A stretch of DNA of 64,000 nucleotides from Lentilactobacillus senioris (GCF_026798195.1 NZ_JAPQEZ010000004.1:283-64282); one strand, 5' to 3'; counted from the first letter of the stretch, positions 52,297 through 62,009 are shown. A program made the numbers and translations. Notes: generated by a model from the sequence alone, not told the origin.

Positions 52297-52605
52297 ATGA
52301 ATGGTATGAATATGAACAAGATGATGAAGCAAATGCAAAAGATGCAAAAGCAACTTTCTGCAGAACAGGAAAACTTAAACCAACAATCATTTATTGGCAA
52401 AGCCCCTGGCGAAATGGTAGTTGCTACATTTAGTGGTGATCGTAAATTAACAGATCTCCAAATTAAACCGGATGCAATTGATCCTGATGATCCAGAAATG
52501 TTATCTGATTTGGTATTATCGGCGGTTAATGATGGACTCCAACAAGTGGCAGCGGCTACAGAACAAACCCTTGGTAAATACACTAAAGGCATTCCCGGAA
52601 TGTAA
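52297..52605 (+). CDS. YbaB/EbfC-family nucleoid-associated protein
   Basis: This 102-residue DNA-binding dimer is encoded between dnaX and recR in most bacteria. The Met/Lys/Gln-rich N-terminus (1-25, MNKMMKQMQKMQKQLSAEQ) forms the helix of the tweezers, and the central strand region GEMVVATFSGDRKLTDLQIKPDAIDPDDPEML is conserved. CGGAGG lies 10 nt before the first ATG; ATGs at codons 4 and 6 are alternatives. Exact cellular role is unsettled. Confidence 0.94.
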   Translation: MNGMNMNKMMKQMQKMQKQLSAEQENLNQQSFIGKAPGEMVVATFSGDRKLTDLQIKPDAIDPDDPEMLSDLVLSAVNDGLQQVAAATEQTLGKYTKGIPGM

Positions 52606-52617
52606 GAAGGAATTTAA

Positions 52618-53217
52618 ATGCAATATCCAGAACCAATTGCTAAGTTAATTGACAGTTATATGAAGTTACCAGGAATTGGGAATAAAACGGCGACTAGATT
52701 AGCGTTTTATACCCTTGATATGGATGAAACTGATGTCAAAGATTTTTCTAAAGCTTTACAGGCCACGAAGGACGACTTACATTTTTGTTCAATTTGTGGC
52801 AACATCACTGAGGCGGATCCGTGTGAAATTTGTACCGATAAAACTAGGGATCAAAGTCAAATTTTAGTGGTGGAACAACCTAAAGACGTGATGGTAATGG
52901 AACGAATGCACGAATACCATGGCCTTTATCATGTTTTACAAGGGGTTTTATCACCAATTGAAGGTAAAGGACCAGAAGAATTAAACATTAAATCACTGAT
53001 TAAGCGACTCCAAGATAATCCAGCAGTCAAAGAAGTAATTGTAGCAACTAATGCAACTCCAGAAGGCGAAGCAACTGCTATGTATCTGAGTCGACTAATT
53101 AAGCCGGCTGGAATTAAAGTTACTAGGTTAGCTCATGGATTATCAGTGGGAGCCGACATTGAATACGCCGATGAAATGACCTTGTTTAAGGCTGTCGAAG
53201 GTCGAACGGAGTTGTAA
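52618..53217 (+). CDS. recR: Recombination protein RecR
   Basis: RecR with RecO loads RecA at gaps. The 199-residue protein has an N-terminal helix-hairpin-helix ([17 protein letters not shown], about 17-33), a Cys4 zinc finger with CSICGN and CEIC pairs (about 57-72), a Toprim domain (about 80-175, [13 protein letters not shown]) and a C-terminal Walker B-like end ([22 protein letters not shown]). It starts 12 nt after the YbaB stop. Confidence 0.96.
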   Translation: MQYPEPIAKLIDSYMKLPGIGNKTATRLAFYTLDMDETDVKDFSKALQATKDDLHFCSICGNITEADPCEICTDKTRDQSQILVVEQPKDVMVMERMHEYHGLYHVLQGVLSPIEGKGPEELNIKSLIKRLQDNPAVKEVIVATNATPEGEATAMYLSRLIKPAGIKVTRLAHGLSVGADIEYADEMTLFKAVEGRTEL

Positions 53218-53221
53218 GATT

Positions 53222-53488
53222 ATGAAATTATCATGGTTTCACCGGCAAGGTGTTAAAGAAGAATACGATCAAAAGCTATTGGATTTAGTTAATACACTCA
53301 AAGAAGAGTGGGATTATGATCGCCGGACCCAAGAAGCGGTTGCGGATGGTCAAATCGATTTGGATTTAGAGGCAGAAACCATATTAGCTAAACAAAAATT
53401 TTTCTTTATTTATAGAGAGGCCCGTTTACGCCGGGTTAAGAACACAACCATTCAATCTTCAGTGATCAATTATGATCCGTACGAATAA
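53222..53488 (+). CDS. YaaL-family protein (DUF2508)
   Basis: This 88-residue charged helical protein lies directly after recR, as in Bacillus (yaaL). Residues KEEYDQKLLDLVNTLKEEWDYDRRTQEAV (about 12-40) and FFFIYREARLRRVK match the family pattern. There is no membrane segment. Its function is unknown. It begins 4 nt after the recR stop, so it is translated with it. Confidence 0.85.
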   Translation: MKLSWFHRQGVKEEYDQKLLDLVNTLKEEWDYDRRTQEAVADGQIDLDLEAETILAKQKFFFIYREARLRRVKNTTIQSSVINYDPYE

Positions 53489-53501
53489 TTCTAATAGAGG
53501 T

Positions 53502-53574
53502 GAGTGACTTTTCCGCCAAGTAAGCGATCAGGTAAAAATCCGATAGTTTCAATGGAAGAAGGGTCACTCTTTTT
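53502..53574 (+). terminator. Large-loop terminator or attenuator before tmk
   Basis: GAGTGAC (53502-53508) pairs with GTCACTC (53563-53569), and TTTTCC (53509-53514) with GGAA near 53554-53557, followed by a short T-run. The 40-nt interior (contains GATCAGG and CCGAT) could fold further. It lies between yaaL and tmk and could regulate the downstream half of the cluster. No known riboswitch class is recognised. Confidence 0.5.
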
Positions 53575-53593
53575 AATTATAAAGAGGGGTAAT

Positions 53594-54244
53594 ATGGGAC
53601 ACAGAGGCAAATTTATTAGTTTTGAAGGCCCGGATGGAGCCGGTAAAACTTCTGTTTTAACAGCAATTCAAGCGCGCTTAGCACCTAAATTAGGTAAGAG
53701 ATTGATAGTGACTCGTGAGCCGGGTGGTGATCCTATCGCCGAACAAATTCGAGCGGTCATTTTAGATCGAAAGAACCAAGCGATGGATGTGAGAACGGAA
53801 GCACTGTTATATGCTGCTTCACGCAGACAACATGTAGTTTCTACAATTTTACCAGCGTTAGAAAACGGGCAATTAGTTTTATGTGACCGGTTTGTGGATA
53901 GTTCGATTGCGTATCAAGGCGCTGGTCGCAAAATCGGAGAGCAATCGATTGCTGAAATCAATCATTTTGCCACTCAAGGCTTACTACCGGCTAAGACTAT
54001 TTATTTTGATATTCCGGTAAGTATGGGCCTAAAAAGAATTGCTCAACACCGAGATACTAAAAAAATTGACCGCTTAGATGTGGAAACCGTTGATTTTCAT
54101 GAACGAGTTCATGCCGGTTATGATCGATTAATTAAACAAAATCCTGATCGTTACGTAGTTATTGATGCTAGTCAAGAACTAGACGTAGTGGTTGAAGAAG
54201 TACTATCAGCTATTAAGGTAGTGACCCCAGAATATTTCGATTAA
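53594..54244 (+). CDS. tmk: Thymidylate kinase
   Basis: Tmk phosphorylates dTMP to dTDP. The 216-residue P-loop kinase begins GHRGKFISFEGPDGAGKTSVLTAI, with the phosphate loop at residues 11-18, the DR motif REPGGDPIAEQIR (about 43-55) and the active-site DRFVDSSIAYQGAGR (about 98-112). The ATG at 53594 follows AGAGGGG; a longer reading from 53504 would translate the hairpin leader. darA follows 18 nt downstream. Confidence 0.95.
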   Translation: MGHRGKFISFEGPDGAGKTSVLTAIQARLAPKLGKRLIVTREPGGDPIAEQIRAVILDRKNQAMDVRTEALLYAASRRQHVVSTILPALENGQLVLCDRFVDSSIAYQGAGRKIGEQSIAEINHFATQGLLPAKTIYFDIPVSMGLKRIAQHRDTKKIDRLDVETVDFHERVHAGYDRLIKQNPDRYVVIDASQELDVVVEEVLSAIKVVTPEYFD

Positions 54245-54262
54245 GAAAGGTGAGAAATCAAT

Positions 54263-54589
54263 ATGAAATTAGTAATTGCGATCGTTCAAGATAAAGATGC
54301 GAGTCGTCTAAGGTCAACCTTTGTTGCTAATGATATTGTGGCAACTAAGTTTGCAACTGCTGGTGGTTTTTTACGGGCTGGTAATACAACTTATTTTGTA
54401 GCAGTAGATGACGATAAAGTGGAGTTAGTTTTACAATTGATTAAGGAAACTTGCTCTGCTCGCAAGCAATATATGACTCCGCCAGTTAGTATTAGTGGCG
54501 ATGGTGCTGAACAAACTTTTCCTATTGAAGTAGAAGTGGGCGGCGCAACGGTGATGGTATTACCTATTGATGCTTTTCATCAATTTTAG
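54263..54589 (+). CDS. darA: Cyclic di-AMP receptor (DarA/PstA, PII-like)
   Basis: DarA binds the second messenger c-di-AMP. The 108-residue PII-like protein has MKLVIAIVQDKDASRLRSTFVANDIVATKFATAGGFLRAGNTTYFVAVDDDKVE, in which the T-loop and the GGFL turn match the family (length 109). Its partners are unknown. It lies between tmk and holB as in Bacillus. No diadenylate cyclase is in the window; disA, which is near radA in Bacillus, is absent here. Confidence 0.93.
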   Translation: MKLVIAIVQDKDASRLRSTFVANDIVATKFATAGGFLRAGNTTYFVAVDDDKVELVLQLIKETCSARKQYMTPPVSISGDGAEQTFPIEVEVGGATVMVLPIDAFHQF

Positions 54590-54598
54590 GAGTAAACA

Positions 54599-55588
54599 AT
54601 GATTGAAGAAATTCAAACGCGTCAAACTGAAATTGTTCAACAATTCATGAATTTGGTGGCTAATAATCAATTATCCCATGCCTATTTATTCACGGGAGAA
54701 GCCGGAGCCGGTCAATTAGAAGTAGCTGAATTGGTAGCTATGCGGCTTTTTTGTAAAAATGTCCAAAATAACTTACCATGTGGCGAATGTTCAGAATGTT
54801 TACGAATTTTAAATCAAGAACATCCAGACGTGGTGATGGCCAAGCCAGAAGGCTTAAGTATTAAAGTTGATCAAATTCGGTTTATTAAAAGTGAGTTTTC
54901 TAAAAGTGCCGTTGAAGGACAACAAAAAGTATTTATTATTGAAGCTGCTGATAAAATGACCATTGGGGCTGCTAACAGTCTCCTAAAATTCATTGAAGAA
55001 CCAGCGGGGACGGTAGTGACTTTTCTAATTAGCCCGGAAAAACAGTTAATTTTACCCACAATTGTTTCTAGAACTCAGGTGGTAGAATTTAAAGCAGTGG
55101 CTAATAACTTATTAACTGCGAAGCTTACTCAATTAGGAGTGGCTCCTAGTCAACAATCACTTTTGCTGAGTTTGACTAACGATTTAAACCAAATTAAAGA
55201 ATGGATCCAAGACGATTGGTTCACTAAAATCGTCAATCAGGTAATTAAATGGGATGAATATTTGATTTCGGGAAATCCACAGGCCTTTTCTCAAATTCAA
55301 ATGAAAATTATGCCCCTGGTTTCTAACCGCGATCAACAACAATTAGTATTTCAATTAATTGTGGCGTTATGGCAAGAAACGCTATTAGTTAAATACGGCC
55401 AAGATATTAAAGAAGTTAAATTTCAGGGGGCTAAGCAGCAATTAACGCAAGCAGCTTCTATGAATACCGGACAATTATTACTAGGGTTAAAAGAGATATT
55501 AAATATGAAGGCTATGGTGGATGTAAACGTTAGTTTTCAAAATATTTTGGAAAGTACGACGTTAAACATCCTGGCAATTTTTGAGTAA
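54599..55588 (+). CDS. holB: DNA polymerase III delta' subunit
   Basis: HolB is the non-ATPase-active clamp-loader arm. The 329-residue protein has an AAA+ fold resembling DnaX (HAYLFTGEAGAGQLEVAELVA at about 26-46, where Walker A is degenerate), a zinc pair CGECSEC (near 61), IIEAADKMTIGAANSLLKFIEEP (about 116-138) and SRTQVVEFKAV. The altered phosphate loop is normal for delta'. AGGAG lies 6 nt before the ATG. It is followed by yabA with an 18-nt gap. Confidence 0.93.
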   Translation: MIEEIQTRQTEIVQQFMNLVANNQLSHAYLFTGEAGAGQLEVAELVAMRLFCKNVQNNLPCGECSECLRILNQEHPDVVMAKPEGLSIKVDQIRFIKSEFSKSAVEGQQKVFIIEAADKMTIGAANSLLKFIEEPAGTVVTFLISPEKQLILPTIVSRTQVVEFKAVANNLLTAKLTQLGVAPSQQSLLLSLTNDLNQIKEWIQDDWFTKIVNQVIKWDEYLISGNPQAFSQIQMKIMPLVSNRDQQQLVFQLIVALWQETLLVKYGQDIKEVKFQGAKQQLTQAASMNTGQLLLGLKEILNMKAMVDVNVSFQNILESTTLNILAIFE

Positions 55589-55606
55589 ATGGTAGGGTGG
55601 TAAAAT

Positions 55607-55939
55607 TTGGATAAACAAGAAGCATATCAAGCATTGCAAGATTTAGACCAACAATTAAGCCAGGTAGCTAGTCAATTTTCTGATTTACATGAAACGCTGA
55701 CTACTTTACTGGAAAAAAACGCCGAATTAGAAATTGAAAATCAACATTTAAGAGAACGGGTAAACCAAATTCAAGCTAAAGAAGAAGAGGACGACGATGA
55801 ACATTTATCCTCCTCTCGAAAAAATTTAGAAAAGCTATATAATGAAGGCTTTCACGTTTGTGGCCAATTTTATGGCAAGCACCGTGAAGAAGGCGAAAAT
55901 TGTATTTTTTGCATGGATGTCATTTACGGTCGACGGTAA
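55607..55939 (+). CDS. yabA: Replication initiation control protein YabA
   Basis: YabA restrains DnaA and binds the sliding clamp. The 110-residue protein has an N-terminal leucine-zipper coiled coil (about 1-62) and a C-terminal zinc cluster HVCGQFYGKHREEGENCIFCMDVIYGRR (about 83-110; His/Cys ligands His83, Cys85, Cys99, Cys102). The start is TTG with GTAGGGTGG upstream. Its place after holB is conserved. Length is as in the family. Confidence 0.93.
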   Translation: MDKQEAYQALQDLDQQLSQVASQFSDLHETLTTLLEKNAELEIENQHLRERVNQIQAKEEEDDDEHLSSSRKNLEKLYNEGFHVCGQFYGKHREEGENCIFCMDVIYGRR

Positions 55940-55953
55940 GGTAGGAGAAAAAA

Positions 55954-56826
55954 GTGCAGACACAATCTAGTTTTGAACAACATTCTGGGAATGGAACCTT
56001 ATTTTTGGTACCTACGCCCATTGGTAATTTAAGCGACATGACTTTTCGGGCGGTCGAAACATTAAAAACGGTGGATCTAATTGCGGCCGAAGATACCAGA
56101 AATACCCAAAAACTTTTAAACCATTTTGAAATTGAAACTCACCAAATTAGTTTTCACGAACATAATACAACTGAACGAATTCCGGAATTAATTGCTAAAC
56201 TACAAGCAGGACTTAACATTGCCCAAGTTAGTGATGCGGGAATGCCTTCGATTAGCGATCCTGGTAAAGAACTAGTTAAAGCAGCCGTAGAACAAAATCT
56301 ACCAGTAGTACCACTTCCGGGAGCTAATGCTGGAGTGACAGCATTAATCGCTTCGGGAATTAATCCACAACCGTTTTATTTTTATGGTTTTTTGCCCCGA
56401 AAAGACAAAGATCAACGACAAGAATTAGCAAAACTAGCCCAACGAGAAGAAACTACCATCTATTATGAGGCCCCTCATCGATTAACTAAAACTCTCAAAA
56501 ATATTGTGGCAGAGTTTGGCGAACACCGACAGGCAGTTTTAGGACGGGAATTAACTAAAAAACACGAAGAATTTATTCGTGGTAGTTTGGCAGAGTTATT
56601 AACCTGGGCTACTAGTGAAAACGTGCGGGGAGAGTTTGTGATTATTATTGCTGGTAATGATGATCCGGTAGAAGAAGCACAGCCAGAATCGTTGTTAACG
56701 CCAGTTGAACAAGTGCAACACTATATTGCTGAGGGAATGGCAACTAATGCGGCAATTAAAGTAACGGCTAAAGAGCGAGAACTACGACGTCAAGATTTAT
56801 ATAATCAATTTCACGATATTAAGTAA
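55954..56826 (+). CDS. rsmI: 16S rRNA (cytidine-1402-2'-O)-methyltransferase
   Basis: RsmI methylates the ribose of C1402 in the decoding centre. The 290-residue protein has the tetrapyrrole-methylase fold with LVPTPIGNLSDMTFRAVETLK (about 16-36), the SAM loop VSDAGMPSISDPG (about 90-102) and PLPGANAGVTALIASG (about 118-133). The start is GTG after AGGAG. It closes the replication block, with 14 nt to the preceding yabA. Confidence 0.95.
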   Translation: MQTQSSFEQHSGNGTLFLVPTPIGNLSDMTFRAVETLKTVDLIAAEDTRNTQKLLNHFEIETHQISFHEHNTTERIPELIAKLQAGLNIAQVSDAGMPSISDPGKELVKAAVEQNLPVVPLPGANAGVTALIASGINPQPFYFYGFLPRKDKDQRQELAKLAQREETTIYYEAPHRLTKTLKNIVAEFGEHRQAVLGRELTKKHEEFIRGSLAELLTWATSENVRGEFVIIIAGNDDPVEEAQPESLLTPVEQVQHYIAEGMATNAAIKVTAKERELRRQDLYNQFHDIK

Positions 56827-56839
56827 GGAAGTAAAGACA

Positions 56840-57598
56840 GTGGCAAAAAAATACAGTTTAGATCATCAAGTTTTATATTATGAAGGAGACGTCACCAACC
56901 AAATGACCATTGCGATGTTGTTAAACGTGGTGGTGTTAACTTCAGAAGCCCAAAATCGAGATTTAGGAATTGATCATGACATTTTGGGGCAACAAGGATT
57001 AGGTTGGGTAGTAACTTCATATTCGATGAAGGTGAATAGAATGCCACGAGTTGATGAAGTAATTACTGTTACTACCAGAGGGACTTCATATAATCGGTTC
57101 TTTGCACTTCGTGAATTTTGGGTAGTAGATGCAACTGGTCAAGAATTAGTAAAAATTGATAGTATCTGGGTATTAATGGACGAAGTTAAACGAAAAATTA
57201 CTACCATTAGTCCAGAAATAGTTGCTCAATATGAATCGGAATTGGTTAAAAAAATGCCAAAATTACCAAGACCCACTGCCCCAGAAACCGTGATTGCTGA
57301 GAAAAATTATCAAATCAGATATACTGACATTGATTTCAACGGACATGTTAATAATGCCCACTATTTAGAATGGGTAGTAGATACCTTGCCGATGACGTTT
57401 TTAGAGCAACATACCCCCAAGGCCATCAACATTCGGTTTGAAAATGAAGTGGTGTATGGACAAACTGTGCAAGGAACTGTTGAATTATTAGGAGACGACT
57501 CTCAAAGTATTTCACGACACGAAATTAAGTTTGAAGATACCACCGCAGCATTAGCTGAAATTACTTGGCAAAAAGCTACCTTATCGGAGGATGAATAA
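56840..57598 (+). CDS. Acyl-ACP thioesterase
   Basis: This 252-residue enzyme hydrolyses acyl-ACP to release free fatty acid and adjusts chain composition. It is a double hotdog-fold protein: first half with LNVVVLTSEAQNRDLGI (about 29-45) and second half with the catalytic region IRYTDIDFNGHVNNAHYLEWVVD (about 155-177; Asp, Asn and His of the active site). The start is GTG after AAGGAAG. Its stop codon overlaps the tsaB start (TAATG). The FatA/FatB name is based on family; the substrate chain length is unknown. Confidence 0.9.
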   Translation: MAKKYSLDHQVLYYEGDVTNQMTIAMLLNVVVLTSEAQNRDLGIDHDILGQQGLGWVVTSYSMKVNRMPRVDEVITVTTRGTSYNRFFALREFWVVDATGQELVKIDSIWVLMDEVKRKITTISPEIVAQYESELVKKMPKLPRPTAPETVIAEKNYQIRYTDIDFNGHVNNAHYLEWVVDTLPMTFLEQHTPKAINIRFENEVVYGQTVQGTVELLGDDSQSISRHEIKFEDTTAALAEITWQKATLSEDE

Positions 57599-58320
57599 TG
57601 AAGATATTAGCATTAGATACATCCAATCAACCATTATCGGTTGCCGTATTAGTAGATGGTAAAATGCAAGCTAGTGAAACCCTCACCACCCATAAAAAAC
57701 ATGCTGAATTCTTATTACCAGTCATTGAAGATTTAGTTTCAAAGTCAGGCTTACAACCGGCTGAAATTGATCGAGTAGTAGCTGCAGTGGGACCAGGATC
57801 TTATACGGGAATTCGGATGGCCACTACGTTTGCTAAATCCTTTGCTAGTACGTTAGACAAAGAATTAGTTGCAGTTTCCAGTCTACTAGCACTGGCTTTA
57901 AATATTAGGGCCGAAAATGTATTGATTAACCCAATGTTTGATGGTCGTAATCAAAATATGTTTACGGGCCTTTACCAGTGGCAAAACGGGCAATTAAAAG
58001 CGGTAGTGGAAGACCAACACACTAACGTAAATGATTGGTTAGACCAATTAACAGAGTTTAATTTACCAATTGTTATGGTTGGAGAAATCGATAATTTTGT
58101 GGAACCTTATCAAGAAATTTTAGGTGATCGGGTCCAAGTGACTGAAGGACTGCAAAATATTCCCAATGCGGCTTTATTAGCTGAATATGGTCAACAATTA
58201 GAACCTATTAAAAACGTGGATAGCTTGGAACCTCGCTACTTACGACTCACCAAAGCAGAAGCTGATTGGCAAGCTGCTCATCCAGATGAAAGGGGTGGTA
58301 ACTATGTGGAAAAGGTTTAA
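57598..58320 (+). CDS. tsaB: tRNA threonylcarbamoyladenosine modification protein TsaB
   Basis: TsaB pairs with TsaD in placing t6A on A37 of tRNAs reading ANN codons. The 240-residue ASKHA-fold protein begins MKILALDTSNQPLSVAVL and has VVAAVGPGSYTGIRMATTFAKSFA (about 60-83), the TsaB hallmark. It overlaps the thioesterase stop by one base and the rimI start by 17 nt, forming a tight operon tsaB-rimI-tsaD. TsaC and TsaE, also needed, are not in the window. Confidence 0.95.
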   Translation: MKILALDTSNQPLSVAVLVDGKMQASETLTTHKKHAEFLLPVIEDLVSKSGLQPAEIDRVVAAVGPGSYTGIRMATTFAKSFASTLDKELVAVSSLLALALNIRAENVLINPMFDGRNQNMFTGLYQWQNGQLKAVVEDQHTNVNDWLDQLTEFNLPIVMVGEIDNFVEPYQEILGDRVQVTEGLQNIPNAALLAEYGQQLEPIKNVDSLEPRYLRLTKAEADWQAAHPDERGGNYVEKV

Positions 58321-58915
58321 GACCTGGTATGGTCAAAATATTAGTAATCGGGATGCTAGATTACGGGAAAAATATTTAGATATCAGAAACCACGAAGTTA
58401 CCATCAATGATATGGATTACTTTCTTGCCAAAGCGGTAATTCCGGATATTCCTGAAATTTTAGGAATTGAACGAGCAGTTTATGGTGGTCAAACTCCTTG
58501 GGATGATAAAGCATTTCAAAACGAATTAAGTCGTAAAAAAGACCGCTTTTACTTAGTTTTAAGAAGAAATGATTGGTTAGTAGCATTTATTGGTTGTTCT
58601 TTGAATTTTAAAACTAAGGATTGCCATATTACTAACGTTGCAGTTGCTCCTAATTTTCAAAACCATGGCTTGGGTTATTTTTTGGTGACCAAAATTATTA
58701 AAAAAGCCCGACAATTAGAGTATAAAAAAGTAACTTTAGAAGTACGGGTAAGTAACACCAACGCTCAAAAATTATACCGAACCTTAGGTTTTCAAGATGC
58801 TGGAATTAAACGGGGTTACTATAATGGCGATCATGAAGATGCCTTAAATATGGTGTTGGAATTAGATGGGACTGCTGACGCTGTGGTTCCTGATTATGAT
58901 ACGGAGGAAAAATAG
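58304..58915 (+). CDS. rimI: Ribosomal protein alanine N-acetyltransferase-like GNAT
   Basis: This 203-residue protein has a GNAT domain (about 40-185) with the acetyl-CoA loop [26 protein letters not shown] (about 109-134) and [19 protein letters not shown] (about 144-162), matching RimI. An extra N-terminal stretch of some 45 residues is basic and helical and is not in the E. coli protein. The ATG at 58304 follows AGGGGTGG and overlaps the tsaB end. RimI acetylates the N-terminus of S18 in E. coli; here the target is inferred. Confidence 0.88.
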   Translation: MWKRFKTWYGQNISNRDARLREKYLDIRNHEVTINDMDYFLAKAVIPDIPEILGIERAVYGGQTPWDDKAFQNELSRKKDRFYLVLRRNDWLVAFIGCSLNFKTKDCHITNVAVAPNFQNHGLGYFLVTKIIKKARQLEYKKVTLEVRVSNTNAQKLYRTLGFQDAGIKRGYYNGDHEDALNMVLELDGTADAVVPDYDTEEK

Positions 58916-59946
58916 TGGCACGAAATTTAATTTTAGCTTTTGAAACTAGCTGTGATGAAACCTCAGTAGCAGTGATCGAAGATGGTAACCAAATCTTATC
59001 CAACGTAGTGGCTACTCAAATTAAAAGTCACCAACGATTTGGTGGGGTGGTACCAGAAGTAGCTAGTCGGCATCATATTGAACAAATTACTATTTGTGTA
59101 AAGGATGCATTGGCAGAAGCTCAAGTGGACTATTCAGATTTAACCGCAGTAGCTGTTACTTACGGACCTGGATTAGTAGGAGCTCTCTTAATTGGGGTAA
59201 CTGCTGCTAAAACCATTGCCTGGGCACACAACTTACCTTTAATTCCAGTTAACCACATTGCGGGGCACATTTACGCTGCTCGGTTTGTACAACCAGTTGA
59301 GTTTCCAGCGTTAGCGTTGGTTGTTTCTGGTGGGCATACCGAACTAGTATATATGCCAGCCGAAAATCAATTTGAGATCATTGGTGAAACTCGTGATGAT
59401 GCAGCAGGAGAAGCCTATGATAAAATTGGGCGAGTATTGGGAATTAATTATCCTGCTGGTAAGACGGTGGATGAATGGGCTCATGAAGGTCAAGATACCT
59501 TTAATTTCCCCCGAGCTATGGACAAAGAAGACAATTTTGACTTTAGTTTTAGCGGGTTGAAAAGTGCCTTTATTAACACTGTTCACCATGCTGATCAAAT
59601 TGGTGAAACTTTGGATGCCAAAAACTTAGCGGCTAGTTTCCAAGCTGCCGTTGTAGATGTGTTGGCTGATAAAACGGTCAAGGCCTTACAAGAATATCCA
59701 GTTAAAGAATTAATCTTGGCAGGTGGAGTCGCTGCTAACCAAGGAATTCGGGCACGGTTACAAAACGAATTACAAGCATTTCCTACAACCGAATTAGTCT
59801 TAGCACCTTTGGCTTTATGTGGTGATAATGCTGCTATGATTGGTGCCGTAGGGGAAGTATTGTACCGGCATAATGTGTTTGCAGATGCTAGCTTAAATGC
59901 TAATCCTGGATTGGAATTTGAGTGGGCAGCTGATAGTGAATGTTAA
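58915..59946 (+). CDS. tsaD: tRNA N6-adenosine threonylcarbamoyltransferase TsaD
   Basis: TsaD transfers the threonylcarbamoyl group to A37. The 343-residue protein has [18 protein letters not shown] (about 6-23), the iron-binding His pair in HHIEQI and HIAGHIYAA (near 112-121), and [11 protein letters not shown], plus [13 protein letters not shown] (about 274-286). The GTG start overlaps the rimI stop by one base. GGAGG lies 7 nt upstream. A strong terminator follows. Confidence 0.96.
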   Translation: MARNLILAFETSCDETSVAVIEDGNQILSNVVATQIKSHQRFGGVVPEVASRHHIEQITICVKDALAEAQVDYSDLTAVAVTYGPGLVGALLIGVTAAKTIAWAHNLPLIPVNHIAGHIYAARFVQPVEFPALALVVSGGHTELVYMPAENQFEIIGETRDDAAGEAYDKIGRVLGINYPAGKTVDEWAHEGQDTFNFPRAMDKEDNFDFSFSGLKSAFINTVHHADQIGETLDAKNLAASFQAAVVDVLADKTVKALQEYPVKELILAGGVAANQGIRARLQNELQAFPTTELVLAPLALCGDNAAMIGAVGEVLYRHNVFADASLNANPGLEFEWAADSEC

Positions 59947-59949
59947 ATA

Positions 59950-59992
59950 AAAAGGACTTTTGACACGGTTAAGTTGTCAAAAGTCTTTTTTT
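59950..59992. terminator. Bidirectional terminator between tsaD and the ABC-F gene
   Basis: AAAGGACTTTTGACA pairs with TGTCAAAAGTCTTT (one unpaired base) around a 9-nt loop, flanked by A- and T-runs. Confidence 0.9.
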
Positions 59993-59997
59993 ATTGA

Positions 59998-61935
59998 TTA
60001 TTCTAATAATTCTTCAAGTTCAATACTTTTTTCGGTCCACTGCATTTCAACTTCATCAGTTTTAGTTTGGTTATCATCTAAAGCTGCTTGCAGTCTACCT
60101 AATTCTTCATAATCAGTTTGAACGATAGAAACCATTTGTTCTTCAATAGCCGTCCGTTGATTTTTAAGATCGGTTAGTTGATTTTCGAGATCTTGAACTT
60201 GACGTTCCATCTTGCGCCGTTTCTTCTGGGCTTCTTTACCTAATTGATAATTATTTTTAGAAGGCAGACTGGTAGTAGTATTGGCTTCAAGATTATTTTG
60301 CTCCTCATTCCGGGCTTTGAGGGCTAATTGTTCGTCCTTTTTTTCGACGTAGTAATCATAATTACCAAGATAAGCAGTACTACCTTCCGGGCTGATTTCA
60401 ACCACTGAAGTGGCCACTTGGTTAATAAAGTACCGGTCATGTGAAACAAATAAAATGGTGCCGTCAAATTGCTTTAAAGCGGCTTCCAGCACTTCTCTAC
60501 TATCAATATCCAAATGGTTAGTCGGTTCATCAAGAATCAAGAAGTTATCATGCTTCATTGCTAACTTGGTAAGTAATAAGCGGGCTTTTTCACCACCAGA
60601 TAAAGATCTGACTTGCTTTAAAACATCGTCGCCAGAAAATAAGAAACTACCTAAAATGCTTCTAATATCTTTTTCTGGGGAGGTGGGGTGTTCGTCCCAC
60701 AATTCGGCTAATACCGTTTTGTTATTGTGAAGACTTTGCTGTTCTTGATCATAGTAGCCGGTATCAACGCCGGTTCCAAATGAAACCGTGCCTTTAATAA
60801 ATGGAATAATGTCTAAAATACTTTTAAGCAGTGTAGACTTACCGATTCCGTTAGGACCCACAATAGCTACCGCTTGGTTAGCGGTGATGTCTAAGTTAAT
60901 AGGTTCTGCTAGTATTTTTTCATCGTAACCTACAGCGGCATCGGTTACTTTTAATACGTTATGGCCACTTTTCCGATTACCAGAAAAAGTAAAATGAGCT
61001 ACTTTTTCATCACTGTTAGGACGATCGATTCTATCCATTTTGGCTAGTTGTTTTCTTCTAGCCTGTGCTTGCCTGGTTGAAGAAGCTCTAACAATATTTT
61101 TATCCACAAAAGTTTGGAGTTTTTGAATTTCAGCTTGTTGTTTTTCATAAGCTCGCTCTTGTTGATCTTCTAGTTGCGCTTTTTGGGTAATATAGTTAGA
61201 ATAATTGCCCTTATAATGATGGAGGGTATTGTGAGCTAAGTCATAGACCTCATTAACTAACTTATCTAAAAAGTACCGATCATGAGAAATGATTAACAGA
61301 GCGCCACTATATTTTTGAATATAACCTTCTAACCAGGTAATAGTAGCAACATCTAAGTGGTTAGTTGGTTCATCTAAAATTAAGAGTTCGGGTTTTTCTA
61401 ATAGTAGTTTGGCTAATGCTAACTGAGTTTTTTGACCGCCAGAAAGTTCGCTAATAAAGTGGTCGTAATAGGGTTCGTCGAAGCCAAAGCCGTGTAGTAC
61501 ACCCCGAATTTCGGCAGCATAACCGTAACCATTTTGCCGTTCAAATTCTACTGATAAACGATCATACGTGGTAGCCAATTGCTCCAACTGATCTGAATCA
61601 GTAGTGGTTCCCATCTGATTTTCTACTTCGTGAAGTTGGTTTTCTAGTTGTTTCACCTCAGCAAAAACGGATTCCATTTCTGCATAAATGGTTTTATCTG
61701 ATTCTAGTCCGGTATCTTGAGCAAGATAACCGATTGATAAATCTTTTTTCTTTGTGATTTCACCACCGTCAATACTGGTTTGGTCCATTATCATTTTAAT
61801 CAAGGTGGATTTACCGGCTCCATTACGGCCGACTAAGGCAATTCTACTGTTATCTTGGATCGTAAGATTGACGTTAGTAAATAAATCTTCACCATTAAAA
61901 CGTTTGGTGGCATTTTTAACCTGGAGAATTATCAA
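59998..61935 (-). CDS. ABC-F family ATPase (YdiF-like)
   Basis: ABC-F proteins have two ABC ATPase domains and no membrane part and act on the ribosome. This 645-residue protein has Walker A GRNGAGKST (near 36) and signature LSGGQKTQLALAKLL (near 165) in the first domain, the interdomain linker (about 245-310), then GPNGIGKST (near 358) and LSGGEKARLLLTKLAM (near 450) in the second. A C-terminal coiled coil spans about 555-645. Both domains have ILDEPTNHLD. The start is TTG after AAGGGAG on the minus strand. The gene lies between tsaD and rex as ydiF does in Bacillus; target unproven, antibiotic resistance not implied. Confidence 0.92.
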   Translation of the reverse strand: MIILQVKNATKRFNGEDLFTNVNLTIQDNSRIALVGRNGAGKSTLIKMIMDQTSIDGGEITKKKDLSIGYLAQDTGLESDKTIYAEMESVFAEVKQLENQLHEVENQMGTTTDSDQLEQLATTYDRLSVEFERQNGYGYAAEIRGVLHGFGFDEPYYDHFISELSGGQKTQLALAKLLLEKPELLILDEPTNHLDVATITWLEGYIQKYSGALLIISHDRYFLDKLVNEVYDLAHNTLHHYKGNYSNYITQKAQLEDQQERAYEKQQAEIQKLQTFVDKNIVRASSTRQAQARRKQLAKMDRIDRPNSDEKVAHFTFSGNRKSGHNVLKVTDAAVGYDEKILAEPINLDITANQAVAIVGPNGIGKSTLLKSILDIIPFIKGTVSFGTGVDTGYYDQEQQSLHNNKTVLAELWDEHPTSPEKDIRSILGSFLFSGDDVLKQVRSLSGGEKARLLLTKLAMKHDNFLILDEPTNHLDIDSREVLEAALKQFDGTILFVSHDRYFINQVATSVVEISPEGSTAYLGNYDYYVEKKDEQLALKARNEEQNNLEANTTTSLPSKNNYQLGKEAQKKRRKMERQVQDLENQLTDLKNQRTAIEEQMVSIVQTDYEELGRLQAALDDNQTKTDEVEMQWTEKSIELEELLE

Positions 61936-62009
61936 GGCAATCTCCCTTCTAAAAGTTCTATTCTTACTATTCTAGCATACTGGAAAAAAGGAATAAATTA
62001 GAATAATAT

